From Reticulitermes lucifugus (taxonomy: Eukaryota; Arthropoda; Insecta; Blattodea; Rhinotermitidae), in contig JAKCWW010000124.1 of the NCBI GenBank assembly GCA_026260175.1, positions 25,477-89,476 on the forward strand: DNA of 64,000 nucleotides. Reading direction: 5' to 3'. This document shows, piece after piece, positions 1-10,404 of the stretch; position 1 is the stretch's first letter; each line of letters starts with the position of its first letter. The position numbers and the translations under genes were made by a program. The notes beneath the pieces are model-generated. The model did not search any database. It had not been told where the DNA came from and saw only the letters and a list, made by a program, of their open reading frames with translations.

Positions 1-479
1 AGGGCCATAGTGCGACCGAAACGATTATGTCAGTGAAAAATTCCAGTGACACCATCGGGTAATTTCTTTGTTACGACTTCCAATTAACCTGGCCTATATA
101 GATCCCAGACACTTCAAATTAGAAATCTGTTAATTTTCCGTTCATTAAGTCTGTCCAAAGAATGCTCCGAAGTCCTGAGTAACGTTTCTTAATGTGCTGA
201 TTTTTTTTACGGTAAGCTTTTAGGCCTCACCGAACTCTCAAGCTGGAGAATCACACATTGTCGGCTTTCCGATACTTCCTGTTCCGTACACGCACGAGTA
301 CTCCCCCCTTGAGGCCATCTACTCTAAACGCCGCATAAAGGCGCGCCATGCCACTGTAACGTGGGTGCAGTCAAAAAATTGCAGATTCTTGGACATCAGA
401 CTTCTCCTAAAAGTGTTTGAGCTCAAGAGATAGACGAAATGAGTGAGCAGTATATGGCATTATAAAGCTAAGATCTCCT

Positions 480-668
480 GATTTCTAGAGATCTTCTAGC
501 AAAGTCATGAGAGTGGAATCTAGGAGACTAATAAGTTGTTAGAGGATAATACTGAAACGGATATTACGGAGATAGTTTTTAAGATGTGAGCCCAACGGAA
601 GAGGCTGAGGATCGTGTTCACTAGCAGGCTTTTGTATTAGCGGTGCTGAATCTTGTGGTACCGTTTCC
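480..668 (+). mobile_element. RTE-type LINE, 3' fragment
   Basis: Decayed 3' piece of the window's dominant LINE. Three landmarks occur in the right order: a GAGGATAATACTGAAAC motif near 543 (codes for the E-D-N-I-K block near the protein's C-terminus), GCTGAGGATCGTGTTC near 604 (the L-A-Q-D-R block), and GCGGTGCTGAATCTTGTGG at 640 (the V-M-N-L-R block). The last two blocks are also found, inverted, at 30385-30450, which is how this copy was recognised. No open frame survives. Family assignment comes from recall of the consensus protein, not a search. Confidence 0.55.
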
Positions 669-669
669 A

Positions 670-2845
670 CAGTGTTTTATGGTTTTTCTTCCTCATGTGA
701 GGATGACGGGCACAAAGAGAACAGTTTGCACTTCACTTGGCCAAGTAGCAGCGTCTGGTCAGATGTGAACTGGCCTTGTGACAGAAAGTTTCTGCCACCA
801 CCGTTTCACATTCCATACAGATATCAGCGCGGAACGCACCTTAGCGGCGTATAAATCTCGCACCAGAAAATTACAGCAATGCGTTTCAAGACAGAAAGAA
901 GGAAGAGTAAGAGAGAGACAGAAAGTTAGGAGTAGAGTTTCGGACGAGAGGAGAACGAATAGTAGAAGGAGGTGGAGGAAGCAAGAGGACTGGGTTGAGA
1001 GGAGAACATTGTATATATTTCTTCCTCCCCGCTTTTCCCCACTCGGAAGAAAAGCACTTTCATAAATCTGCCCTGAGATATATATGTGAGCACAATTTCC
1101 TGCCTCTGGCCATTAAGTTGCGCCGGTGCAATGCTGGTTACCTCCCCCACCACTTGTGATCTACCGTCTCTTTCCTTGTCATGTCTCCACAGCTTGAGAT
1201 GATGATCGTTTTTCCTTCTCTCAACTCTACGTGCAGAAATAATTCTTGCCGAAACGTCCACACAGTATCTCCACATAATATCTTTATTCTCTTCCCTACC
1301 CCTCAAGCATCAATATCTTCGTGTCGGAAGTAAGAAAGACCGGACCCCTGCATAAAGACTAATAACTGAAATAGAACAAGGAAATTGAGGTAAAGGAGAG
1401 GACTGATAATATGATACAGAGATGAGCGAGCGACCTTTCACCACGCGGAGACGTACAAAATGTAACCGCTCAAATGCTAAATGCCTTACCCACATGTTTT
1501 GTATGAGTTTGGCGTCCAGGATCGACTTCTCTTTAGGAGTATTTAGTGTTCTGGAAAATTGTGGAAGGAATAAGGAATATTTGTCTACGTCCGTCGAAAT
1601 TTCAGCGGAAATACCCCTCGTCTGTTATAAATACCACAGACCTGTTGTTGTTCACAATTCAGTAATTTAGTTAAAACACTGAGCTTCAAATCTCTATATG
1701 TTAATACAAATATGATATATTAATAATACATACATATATACAATGTCCGTGACTCTCACAGCCTTTGCACGAGTTTAGCCTCGCGGGGAAACAAAGGATA
1801 TGGCATTTTAATTTTCGTTCTTGTGGACCTCCAGGGCAGATGTATATATATTGGCCCTTGTAAGTCATATACAATAAAAACATTAAAGCAAAAGGCCTTG
1901 TATTCACATTTCTCATTGCTCTGGAGTTTATTTGCCGTGAAAACACGCGATTTGTAACGTCACACCTGAACAAACTTGTCAGTGTGTTATCTCTTTGCTG
2001 GTGGTTGTGTAACTGTACCTTCTTACAGGCTGTACTGAGGCTGAACGGGCCAGAATGCCTTTACCGTGCAACCAAAACAGTGCATATAAGACACGTCACG
2101 CCAACCAAAAAGTATTAAATGATAGAATACTGATACTACTGTCATGCTCACAAATTCTAAAGTGTAAATAGCATTACTTCCCTCCGTCTGTATTCTGTGG
2201 TTTATTTAGTAAAGGTTCTCAGTTGCGTGGGTATGTAGAGTCGAAAAGAGGCTTATAATATATGAATTAAGCAGGGTTGTCCATTTGAAACAATAATCAC
2301 AGTATTTGCCCGCAAAGACTGGATGCGTGTACGAGAATCCTTACTCAGAACCGGTAATCTAACTCATTGCCTTCCCAATATTGTCATGACTGCTAATCCT
2401 CAGCCAAGGCATTTGGTTTGCGATTTATTTCCTGTAGGATAGCTGACAAATTTTTGTTACTTTTTGTGGTGTTTCTCAGTGTCGCTGTGGAAGAAGTGGA
2501 GAAAAATTAGCAGAGTTATGTGAGTATTTAGCGTCGTCGTCAGTTGTCATAATTACACAGCGTCACTGGCAGATGAATTAAGCATGAGTGTGGAGCACTG
2601 GAGGATTTATGTGCTGGGTTATTTGGTTCTGCATATTATAACTGTGTACGTTGCTTAGTTCCTGCTTTCATTGTCCATGCAGAAACGAAAAGAAAGGGAC
2701 TTCTGCCCCTGCATATAATTTCGTGTAAGCTTGTATGTTTAAGGTCCTTGGAGAAAGAGATAAATACTTTCATGCCGGGATACTAAATGGATGTCTGTGG
2801 TAGTTTAGCTACGTTTCAGGCTCCAGTCGTTTCTTCTCCAGGAAA
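670..2845. other. No recognisable gene; A+T-rich spacer
   Basis: Holds a purine-rich run near 895-1000 and a TATA-like GTATAAAT at about 849. No repeat family, splice-bounded exon or conserved protein motif was recognised. Open frames here are under 130 codons and overlap on both strands, as expected by chance. Confidence 0.5.
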
Positions 2846-2847
2846 AT

Positions 2848-2972
2848 AAACTCGGTACCCATTAAATCGGTGGCCGAGTGGGCCTTATTTATTCTGGAAC
2901 CGGTGGGGGAGAGATAACTCGCTGCCTTCGCCAGGATTCGAACGCCGATTGTCCAACCCTTAAAATATCACG
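2848..2972 (-). mobile_element. SINE family A fragment (tRNA-derived)
   Basis: Read on the minus strand it contains a pol III B-box-like GTTCGAATCC, then about 70 bases on the family landmark AATGGGTACCGAGTT. The same order is seen in the copies at 24002 and 32335. Head and tail are both missing or too decayed to place. It is non-autonomous and would have relied on a LINE for mobility. Confidence 0.6.
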
Positions 2973-3189
2973 TTTAACGATGGATCTGTCCCGTCTTTTG
3001 TTATTTCTGCCATAGCTGTAATTACTGTTGTTGCTGCTGATCTGTTTCCCGGGTTATGTAGAATGAAAGGGAAGGTAAAGGGCAAGAGCGGTTCATTCCT
3101 GACGTCTGTAGAGCCTGTCGTCTCCCTGTCGATTGCAGCAACGTTATTTTTCAAGTTTTGGTATGCTTAGCCTCGATTTATGTAGTCAA

Positions 3190-3419
3190 GTTCAAAGGCG
3201 TGATGTCACAATGGCGACTGTCGTAACCGTCTCCAGTGTCTTCACAGTTTCAGCTGTTATCAATATGCCAACTGTCGATTTTTATCGCCGTGCCATTTCT
3301 AGTCCCAATGTCAATTGTCGTCGCCCTCTGAACTCTCGCCATTCAGTCGACTTTTCATTACATTGCCAACTGTCATCACCATGTCAGTTGTCATCGCCGT
3401 GTTGACCGTCTTCGACATG
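3190..3419. repeat. Degenerate 18-bp minisatellite, locus 1
   Basis: The clearest part is three contiguous 18-base units at 3366-3383, 3384-3401 and 3402-3419, built on a CAACTGTCATCACCATG-like core. Looser copies (AACTGTCG..., CAATTGTCGTCGCC) extend left to about 3190. The period is a multiple of three, so a + frame stays open across it and reads as a low-complexity peptide. I take that as a by-product of the repeat. A second locus of the same unit lies at 7605-7735. Confidence 0.55.
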
Positions 3420-4080
3420 TTGCTTTATAATTCTGCACTGAAATTAGGAACACATAGGACGTATAACCTATAAAGAGAATGGTGGCCTGTATTGGGGTGT
3501 TTGGCAAAAACTGCTCCACTCAGGCAACTGACACATCTGTACAGGTTGACATCTTCTTGGAAATCGTTCCTTATTTTGACTTTGTCGACTGTCCCTTCTT
3601 TAAAATTAAAATTAAAAGTAAACCTTTCAGGGACTGGATTGTTCCCCATCCGCAGGCAACAATTTCGGGCCCTGTAGCCAAGCTGTTCTAAACCGCTGAG
3701 TAGGTATTTTTCTCACTCTTTTCCCTGGGGACAGGGGCCGTTCCTGTCACCAAAATATTGTGTTTGATTTTTATTTTAAACACGAGACTGTGGACACAGC
3801 GAAATAATGAATTATTCCACTGTTGTATACCATTGTCCGAATCCTGTAGAACTGTGTAGGATGTTTCATTTTTTCAGAACTCACAACATATATACTGTTA
3901 ATTATTCTCTCCACAGTATTTATCCTAGTGTTTTAACAATTATGCTTAGATAATTTTAACTTCTAAATGTATGTAATTAAATATTATTCCTTATAGGGAA
4001 TAATAGGTAATTTTATGATTTTATTTATTTTAACTGTACAAGGGGAGGCCTGCACCTCAACATATGTTTTCATTTTATGA
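3420..4080. other. No recognisable gene; A+T-rich spacer
   Basis: Short overlapping frames occur on both strands near 3425-3690, with no recognisable motif. The 3960-4080 part is very A+T-rich and leads into the hammerhead-like motif. Confidence 0.4.
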
Positions 4081-4089
4081 TCTTGTAAC

Positions 4090-4130
4090 TTCTATCTGAT
4101 GATGGCCGGCCTACGCGGCCGAAAAGAGTT
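4090..4130 (+). ncRNA. Hammerhead-like ribozyme core, possible Penelope-like element relic
   Basis: CTGATGA (4096-4102) is followed by a GGCCG/CGGCC stem (4104-4108 with 4116-4120, 7-nt loop) and immediately by GAAA (4121-4124). That order, CUGANGA then stem II then GAAA, is the conserved core of hammerhead ribozymes, which are known in Penelope-like retroelements of animals. One extra base (T4103) sits between the core and stem II. Stem III, the cleavage site and stem I could not be placed, so activity is doubtful. It may be a decayed copy or a chance GGCC palindrome. Confidence 0.35.
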
Positions 4131-4614
4131 GTAGAGAATTGTTGTGTTTACTCTGACAAAAAGTTGAAATAATCGATTATACACAGCGGGATGATGATTC
4201 CAAAATTTTCCAAAAAATATTTTAATTGGACAGTTCAATGGAAAGAAGCGTCACCCTTTACAATAGAAACAAAGCACAGTTAATAGAAGCGAGCACTTCG
4301 CAATAGAGCTGTGGATGCACTAGTTTTGTTTTTCATTCATGGCATAACAACGGGTCGCCAAAAAAGATTGCGTTAGCGAGGCGTTTCACGTCCCACGGCA
4401 GTGAGGCCGTCTTCTGAGTAATAAAAGTGCGTACCTAGCTTGTGATGCCAGTTTCATCGACGTATCAGCTAAGCCAGAAACCTTGTACTGCAATTTGCCT
4501 CTTTTCTGGCTTCGTTCTCTACTTAATTCTTCTGTGCAGCAAAATTAAATTCTGTTGCTGGTTTATTTAGTTTTATCTCAGCAGCCTAATCCTTTGTTCC
4601 CCCTTTCCTCCCAG

Positions 4615-4670
4615 GTCGTAGTGACCGGTGACGCGAGCTGTGTAGCAGGGCGCCAGCCTTCGGCCCCGAG
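4615..4670 (+). other. Candidate internal exon (56 nt), unproven
   Basis: A strong 3' splice-site context (pyrimidine run ending CCTTTCCTCCCAG at 4614, with a CTAAT branch-point-like motif about 25 bases upstream) is followed by 56 CpG-rich bases and a GAG|GTGAGA donor at 4671. Only one frame is open, starting in phase 0 (V-V-V-T-G-D-A-S-C-V-A-G...) and leaving phase 2. No protein family was recognised. Flanking DNA is much more A+T-rich. A 64-kb window will contain some such pairs by chance. Confidence 0.25.
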
Positions 4671-4674
4671 GTGA

Positions 4675-5835
4675 GAGGGGTCAGGTCGCTGCCACGCACC
4701 TTCAAAGAGTCGTTCCGTTGGCATCCCCATTCACTTGCACAAAAACATTTAATAGGACAAATTGTAAAGTAGAGTGCGTTTGTTTCTTCACACCGTGACA
4801 AGTTGGAATAGGACTACTGAGCATCTTACATTAGGCATAATACAGTGAGTTTGTAGCAGTCGAATCAATTGCTTAGTTATTCGTCAGTGTCACTAGGTTA
4901 CAATAAACACGCCATTCTAAAACCTGACAGCTTCTATGAAGGCCTGTTTCCCTGTTAACCCTTCAGTCTATTTTTTTGTACATTAACACCACGGAGCAGC
5001 ATCATAGAGGCTTATTTACTGTCAGCTGGTCAAGAAAGTACTCGCTCGTGATGGAATTCGAAGGTGTATTTAAGCGGTTAAACGCTCCAGCCACTGTGCC
5101 TATCCTCAGCCAGATGAATCCAGTTAACACTGTCACTTTTTAAGATTCACTTTAATGCTGTCATCTGATGTACATCTAGATGTACCGAGGTCTTGCGACT
5201 AAAATTCTGTACTCATAGGCCCTATGGCATATCCATATGGCATCTCTCCAGTGCCTGCTGCATACCCCGCCTCTATCCTCTTCCTTCAGCAGACCTCTTC
5301 TCATGCCATTTTGCTGAGTCCCTCAGTAGAGCTGTTCTTATACCATTCTCACGAGACTAACTGTACCAAAGGGCGCAAGAGAAAGTATTGTCTGTTTTGT
5401 CGTATGCGCCTACAAACAACGTACGGATTGTAATACACTGTGACGAAGGACAAGTACAGTATGCATTCTTAATGTGCTTTACCATTGTCAGAACTCGTTG
5501 AAACTTAACAGCTTGTAATGCTTTCACGTACAAAGTGAAGTAAAAATTAGCAATAAAGTATAAGTCATTCTCTACAGTTTACTTACGTCATGGAGATAAA
5601 ATGTCTAAGCACTGCAGGCGCTTTCTCTAGATGGATGCATGTGGTCGTTGTTAGGCTCCTATCGCTTTAGCCCGGAGAAATAACACCGATACTCGTTTAG
5701 TATTATATATTGGAGGTTATTACATATAAATAATTTTGTTGTATAACTTTTGGTGTATCTGTAATGTGTACTTAGTCATGCAAGATGAGATTGGAGGAAC
5801 ATGTAATACTTATGTGGAAAAAAATTAAAGTCCTA
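4675..5835. other. No recognisable gene; spacer
   Basis: Apart from the candidate exon just before it, nothing here was recognised: no repeat landmarks, tRNA-like boxes or tandem structure. Confidence 0.4.
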
Positions 5836-5837
5836 CA

Positions 5838-5995
5838 AAGGTTTTGTCGGAAAACCTGAGTGGCGTAGAGGGAAGAATGATAATAAACTTTTTTTTTAAA
5901 GCAGTAGGGTGTAAGGGTGTAGACTGGATTCAGTTTGCTCAGCATATGGAACATTGTTGGGCTAAATGTGATGAAGAGCTTTTGGTTTCTTGGGA
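5838..5995 (+). mobile_element. RTE-type LINE, 3' fragment
   Basis: One frame still reads the C-terminal block as G-C-K-G-V-D-W-I-Q-F-A-Q, preceded by V-E-G-R-M-I-I-N (the degraded W-E-D-N-I-K block). The copy begins only about 20 codons before that block, so it is a very short 5'-truncated insertion, and its tail is not well defined. A T9 run inside suggests slippage. Confidence 0.7.
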
Positions 5996-5999
5996 AGAA

Positions 6000-7600
6000 A
6001 GAAAATTTCTTTACCAGACGAAGGTCTCAAAATTTATCGGGAAGGACCCTGCTTTGTTAAGTTATTTAGAATGGTTTATAGCAATTTTGTTAATAACAAT
6101 CATTTTCGTTTGGCTCTCCAGTTCGTGGTCACGTAAAAGAGTAACACTCGACTCCCGAATAAAAATATTTGTCTACCCCTGCAGTGAACTCTGATGAAAA
6201 GAATTGTACGTATTAGGAAACACGAAACTGCCGTGCTATTATTCCGGTCATACGCCTATTACTCTAGAGTTACTCGTCACGCTGTGTTTTTCGCAGTAGA
6301 CTGCAATATCGGGTTATGATTTCGCTGAAATAAGCAGACTAGCTTCACTTTTGCTTGTAAATCCGGACTTTGTAATGAATGTTAGTCGCAGGCATGTGAC
6401 CGTTTGAAGTTGTCCCTAATTTAGAATGGGGGCAAAGAGTTTATGATCACAGTCAAGAGAGGTGCCACAAGGGAGAAGGGGTCATGCTTTTTCAGCCCTC
6501 CCCTGCGTTTCGTCCCTCCCGTGTGTTATTTGGCGTCTGTATCTCTGGACTTCCCAAAGCAGCGACCACTTTTAATAGATCCCATTTAGGCGCACGCTGT
6601 AAATCTCACGACATGTCCTGCCCACCTCTCTGCTCCATGCTGCAACATGTATTACGTGGAGGACATTCGACAAATTTGCAGGTTTGTGTTATGGACAGTC
6701 CCATCTATTGCCTGTCTGCTGTTACGATCAGGCACAAGTATAGCCCTACCTCCAGTTAGACTCTACTGCCCTAACACCCTTCCTCATCTCAGGCACCACA
6801 ACCCCTTACCCGCAGTTCTCTTCATAGCGAACATAGAAAACTTTTGGTGCAACTCTCAACGAAATGGGGGAAGGGCTGCTAATTTTGTCGAGAAGCTACA
6901 AACACACATCTGAGAAGAAGAAAAGAAATAAAAAAGAGGTGGAGGGAAAAGACAAAGGAAACTAAAAAAACTGATAGGAGAAAAGGAGAGTTGCTAAGTC
7001 CGTCCAGCGTAGATTGAAAACACGAGAAAAATGGCCACTGTCCGTTGGAGCTTATTCCCCGGCAGAGTTTGAGGCCTAAGGCATTCTCTTTCTCTCTTGC
7101 ACGGAAATGGCTGCTGCAACAGAAAGCAGCGAACTAATCAAACTTTGATAGTCCTAACGGGCTCGACACGAGTGAAGAAGAAAAGAGGTGTCCAATCTTC
7201 ACACATCTCCAGCAGTAGGAAATGGACGAAACAAAAGCAAAAGGAAACAAATGGTTTACGAGTTAGCTGGTGTGCAGTAATTGGTTGGTTGATCCCCATC
7301 CAAGACTTGGAGCACGTCCGAATAGAACAAGTCTGCTGGAAACCCTTATACTGTATTAATGGAAGACCTGGTTTTTAAATTGAGAATTCTTACCGAACAC
7401 GGCGCTTTCTTCCGTTCTGAAGCGAGTTTCATTCATATGAATTGAAGTTTCTTCACTCCTCTTCTCCATGGAACGTTCGTATTACTGGAGCTGAGTCTAT
7501 GTCTGTAGCTAACAGAATTCTTTCACAACATCAACTCTTGGTACAGATCATTTTAAACACCGACCCATTGATGGCATGAAGGAGAACTGTCTTCTGTTTT
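6000..7600. other. No recognisable gene; spacer with purine-rich run
   Basis: A purine-rich stretch lies at about 6910-6990. The region 6480-6760 is pyrimidine-rich with overlapping short frames but has no splice-bounded exon or conserved motif that I can name. Confidence 0.4.
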
Positions 7601-7604
7601 GTCA

Positions 7605-7735
7605 AACGTCATCAGCTGTTGCAATAATCATCCTGTAGATTTTCATCAACATGCCCACTCTCGTCAGCTTGTCAACTGTCCTCGTGACGTCAGTGTCATC
7701 GTCCTGTACAGTGCCATCACCGTGTCATGACACAG
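7605..7735. repeat. Degenerate 18-bp minisatellite, locus 2
   Basis: Roughly 18-base units such as TCAACTGTCCTCGTGACG and TACAGTGCCATCACCGTG run in tandem with heavy divergence. They match the core at 3366-3419, so the two loci probably derive from one dispersed repeat. Confidence 0.45.
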
Positions 7736-7755
7736 TACATTAATCGCAGCAAGGT

Positions 7756-8042
7756 CAGGGCCGCCGAGAGCGGGTTCGGACCTCGGTGAAACATTTTTTT
7801 CGGGCTCTCGGCAAGGGCGGACCGGCTAAAAATCTTTACACTAAATCGGAAAGACTGGTTGTGAGTTGCAGAGTGACTTGGGCTTGGTCTGAAAGGGTTA
7901 ATTTGTACAATCGCCAAATAATGATACTACCGAGAAAGACAAAAACATATGCAACATAGTCGGGCCCGTTCCGGGACGCGGGGCCCCGATAATTTGTACC
8001 GGCTTCCCACCCCCACACCCTTCCTCTCGTCGGCACCGCTCG
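7756..8042 (+). mobile_element. GC-rich MITE-like element (hAT-like ends)
   Basis: It starts CAGGGCCGCCGAGAG and ends with a degenerate inverted match (CTCTCGTCGGCACCGCTCG). The interior has a G+C-rich block (GGGCCCGTTCCGGGACGCGG near 7972) followed by CCCCGATAATTTGTACCGGC. Similar CAGGGCC-ended non-autonomous elements are common in arthropods (recall, not searched). It has no transposase frame. The right end is degraded and no target duplication could be matched to the left flank (AGCAAGGT), so the boundary is approximate. Confidence 0.5.
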
Positions 8043-8044
8043 TG

Positions 8045-8600
8045 GTTTTTTGTGGCAGATTTCCTTTAATGTATGTTATGACAAGTTGTAATTGTCTGAT
8101 GCATTTCGTCTTCCTTTTGGTTAGAAACAAGGAGATTCTTTACCGTCCTTGCTTCCCAGGTTTCTTTTAAAGTCTGCCTATAGGAAGATCCGAGAAAATA
8201 AGTAGGGATTTTATTTGAATTTGACACATCGACTTCTGTTCTAGGATGATTATATTAATTCACTGCGTGGAAACTTAAATTTGACAAAGATAGACACAAG
8301 TCTATTAGACGCCAGTAAGCATGTTGGTCTACAAACAAACACAGAGAGAACTCATTTCGTATTCCATACCGGTCAACATATTGAAGGACCAAGTATCAGT
8401 ATATTTATAAAAATGTTATAAAGTTAAAATATTTATTGATACAAATTATAACAAATTAAATTACGTTCAGCAATAAATCAAGAACACATTAAGGTCAGAA
8501 AATGCTCATTGCACTTCCTTTCAGAATCGTTTGTTTTTCCTTTCTGCAAAATTTTAAGAATTTAAATCTAACGTTACTATTTTATGAGCGTGAACTTTGA
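8045..8600. other. No recognisable gene; A+T-rich spacer
   Basis: Particularly A+T-rich at 8395-8470. Nothing recognised. Confidence 0.4.
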
Positions 8601-8601
8601 T

Positions 8602-8988
8602 CTCAGACTGTCAAGGCGCAACATGGTTTAAGGGTGTTTGATAACGGGACCCTGAGGAGAATATTCGGACGTAATGGATAGAAAGTAGCAGGAGACTACA
8701 CAGTTGCTTTCCTTAATGAGGATCTTAATTTTGCTCAAATTAAGGCGGATGATGTGACGGGGCACGTATGCAAAAGAACTGGAAAGAGGGTACTTGGGAC
8801 AACTGGACATAGATGGAGGGTAATATTAAAGTGAATGTTAAAGAAGTTGGGTGTGAGGAAATGGACTGGATTCGGCTGAGTTAAGTTTCAGGGTCAGGGT
8901 CTTTGGAATGCGATAATTAACCTTCGGATTCTATACAAGGCGACTTGACTAGAAAAGATAGACTACTGTTAGCTTCTCAAGAAATGAT
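8602..8988 (+). mobile_element. RTE-type LINE, 3' fragment including 3' UTR
   Basis: Reads L-R-V-F-D-N-G-T-L-R-R-I-F-G near 8626-8670, the start of the domain after the RT palm, then a degraded D-V-T-G-H-V block. Near 8812 it reads H-R-W-R-V-I-L-K with W-T-G-F downstream. The element's 3' UTR follows (CCTTCGGATTCTATACAAGG near 8921, then TTAGCTTCTCAAGAAA). It carries a stop after the I-F-G-R-N-G motif and others further on. It is a 5'-truncated copy of about 390 bases lacking the catalytic core. Confidence 0.8.
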
Positions 8989-8989
8989 T

Positions 8990-10185
8990 CGCTACTTATG
9001 TTGCTTCACTGAGTAAAACACATGTAGGCTATAAATATGGAACGCTGCATGAAAACTGTATCAGATTTTGTACTAATATTTCACAGTGCCGTTGTGTAAA
9101 GAGTACTTTGTAGATACATGCAAGATTAACTGATTCATTTAAAGTCTGAAAAATAAAAATTCGTTATTGAGCGGTGAGGCTTTGTGGAATTTAAATTAGG
9201 TTAAGCAGTCCCTTCATTGACCAAAGAAGTCAGTAACTATGTATGGTACAGATGGTCTTATTTTTAAATGTACCGAGCTGCACTTCCGCATAGCCCCTTC
9301 GTCCTTACTTCTTAGTGCCTTCTTTGGCAATATGTTTAATATTCCTTTCACTGCTGCTCGGTATCTTTGTCTCGGTGTAGTATTGCAGCTCGTGACGGTG
9401 TCATAAAGCGGGTCCAATTGATACTGACTTTTAAGAGTGGCGCCCCTCTTCCCGACACAAAACAAAGAGATCTGGCAGGCGCCACTCCCATATCCGGTCT
9501 GCGTTAAGACTCCCTAACTTGTAAATAATATAGCATTGTACTGACAAATGGCAGCATTATGCCTGATGAAGTGACATCACTCTGGCCTGCTGTAACTGTT
9601 TTAGTCGTGACAGCGCGATTTGTTCCCTGAAATTACAGCAGCAAGTAGGTCACATAACTAGAGTGTGTAGTGAAGGGGAGAGCTTCCTTCAATTTGACCT
9701 TTAGGATTAGATGAGATTGGTTCTGCAAATTGGAAGATTTCTTGTAAATTTTATCAAGTTTTTGCCACATTCTCTGATTCAGACCTGGCCAGGAAGGAAT
9801 GACCTGCTGACACCGGTATTTTGTTTTCAGACTAACGTCCGACTGCGGGTATTTATGTATTTATATATGGCCTTAATAAAAGGAAGTTACTTACAGCCCA
9901 TATGCTTTGTGTCGTAAATGTCATCGCTGTTCATATAATTGTGTGTTGCGGGCTGTACAGGCGAAGGCAAAGCGCAAGTCTAAGGTATTTATACATGACG
10001 TGCTCACGTAGGAAGCTCCTGAAAAATATGTATCGATAGGAATGTGATTTAATTTGCAATTACTTTCAAATTAACGTTGAATTAGATGAAACGACCCCGG
10101 ACTGCCATATATACTGAGCTCCTACAGGTAGACAGAATTCCCTGTTCAAATCATACAATAAATGCTTTGTTGTCGGTCTTGGGAC
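8990..10185. other. No recognisable gene; spacer
   Basis: Short frames on both strands near 9214-9465 and 9711-9917 have no motif that I know. No tRNA-like boxes or tandem repeats were seen. Confidence 0.4.
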
Positions 10186-10189
10186 TAAC

Positions 10190-10400
10190 TCTGTGACATT
10201 ATTGAGAAGCCAATAGTCCTTCAGCTGCTGAAGAAATTTCCATACTCTTAAGGAACCCAAATATGTTTGCAGCAGACCGACACTGCAGCGTATTCTGAAC
10301 CACATGAATGAAGCCCAGACCTCCATATTCTCTCTGTTTATGATACGTTTTGCTATTATTCTGCCATTTATGCTAAGATATCCCAATTGATCTCTTTCCT
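10190..10400 (-). mobile_element. RTE-type LINE, 3' fragment
   Basis: On the minus strand one frame is open through the C-terminus and reads N-G-R-I-I-A-K-R-I-I (the degraded W-E-D-N-I-K-M-D-L block), then E-V-W-A-S-F-M-W-F-R (the D-W-I-x-L-A-Q-D-R block), ending L-G-S-L-R-V-W (the N-L-R-V-P end). The 3' UTR lies at 10195-10240 (GAGAAGCCAATAGTCCTTCA, seen on +). The run 10400-10680 may be a further decayed upstream part, but I could not match it. Confidence 0.75.
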
Positions 10401-10404
10401 TCAG

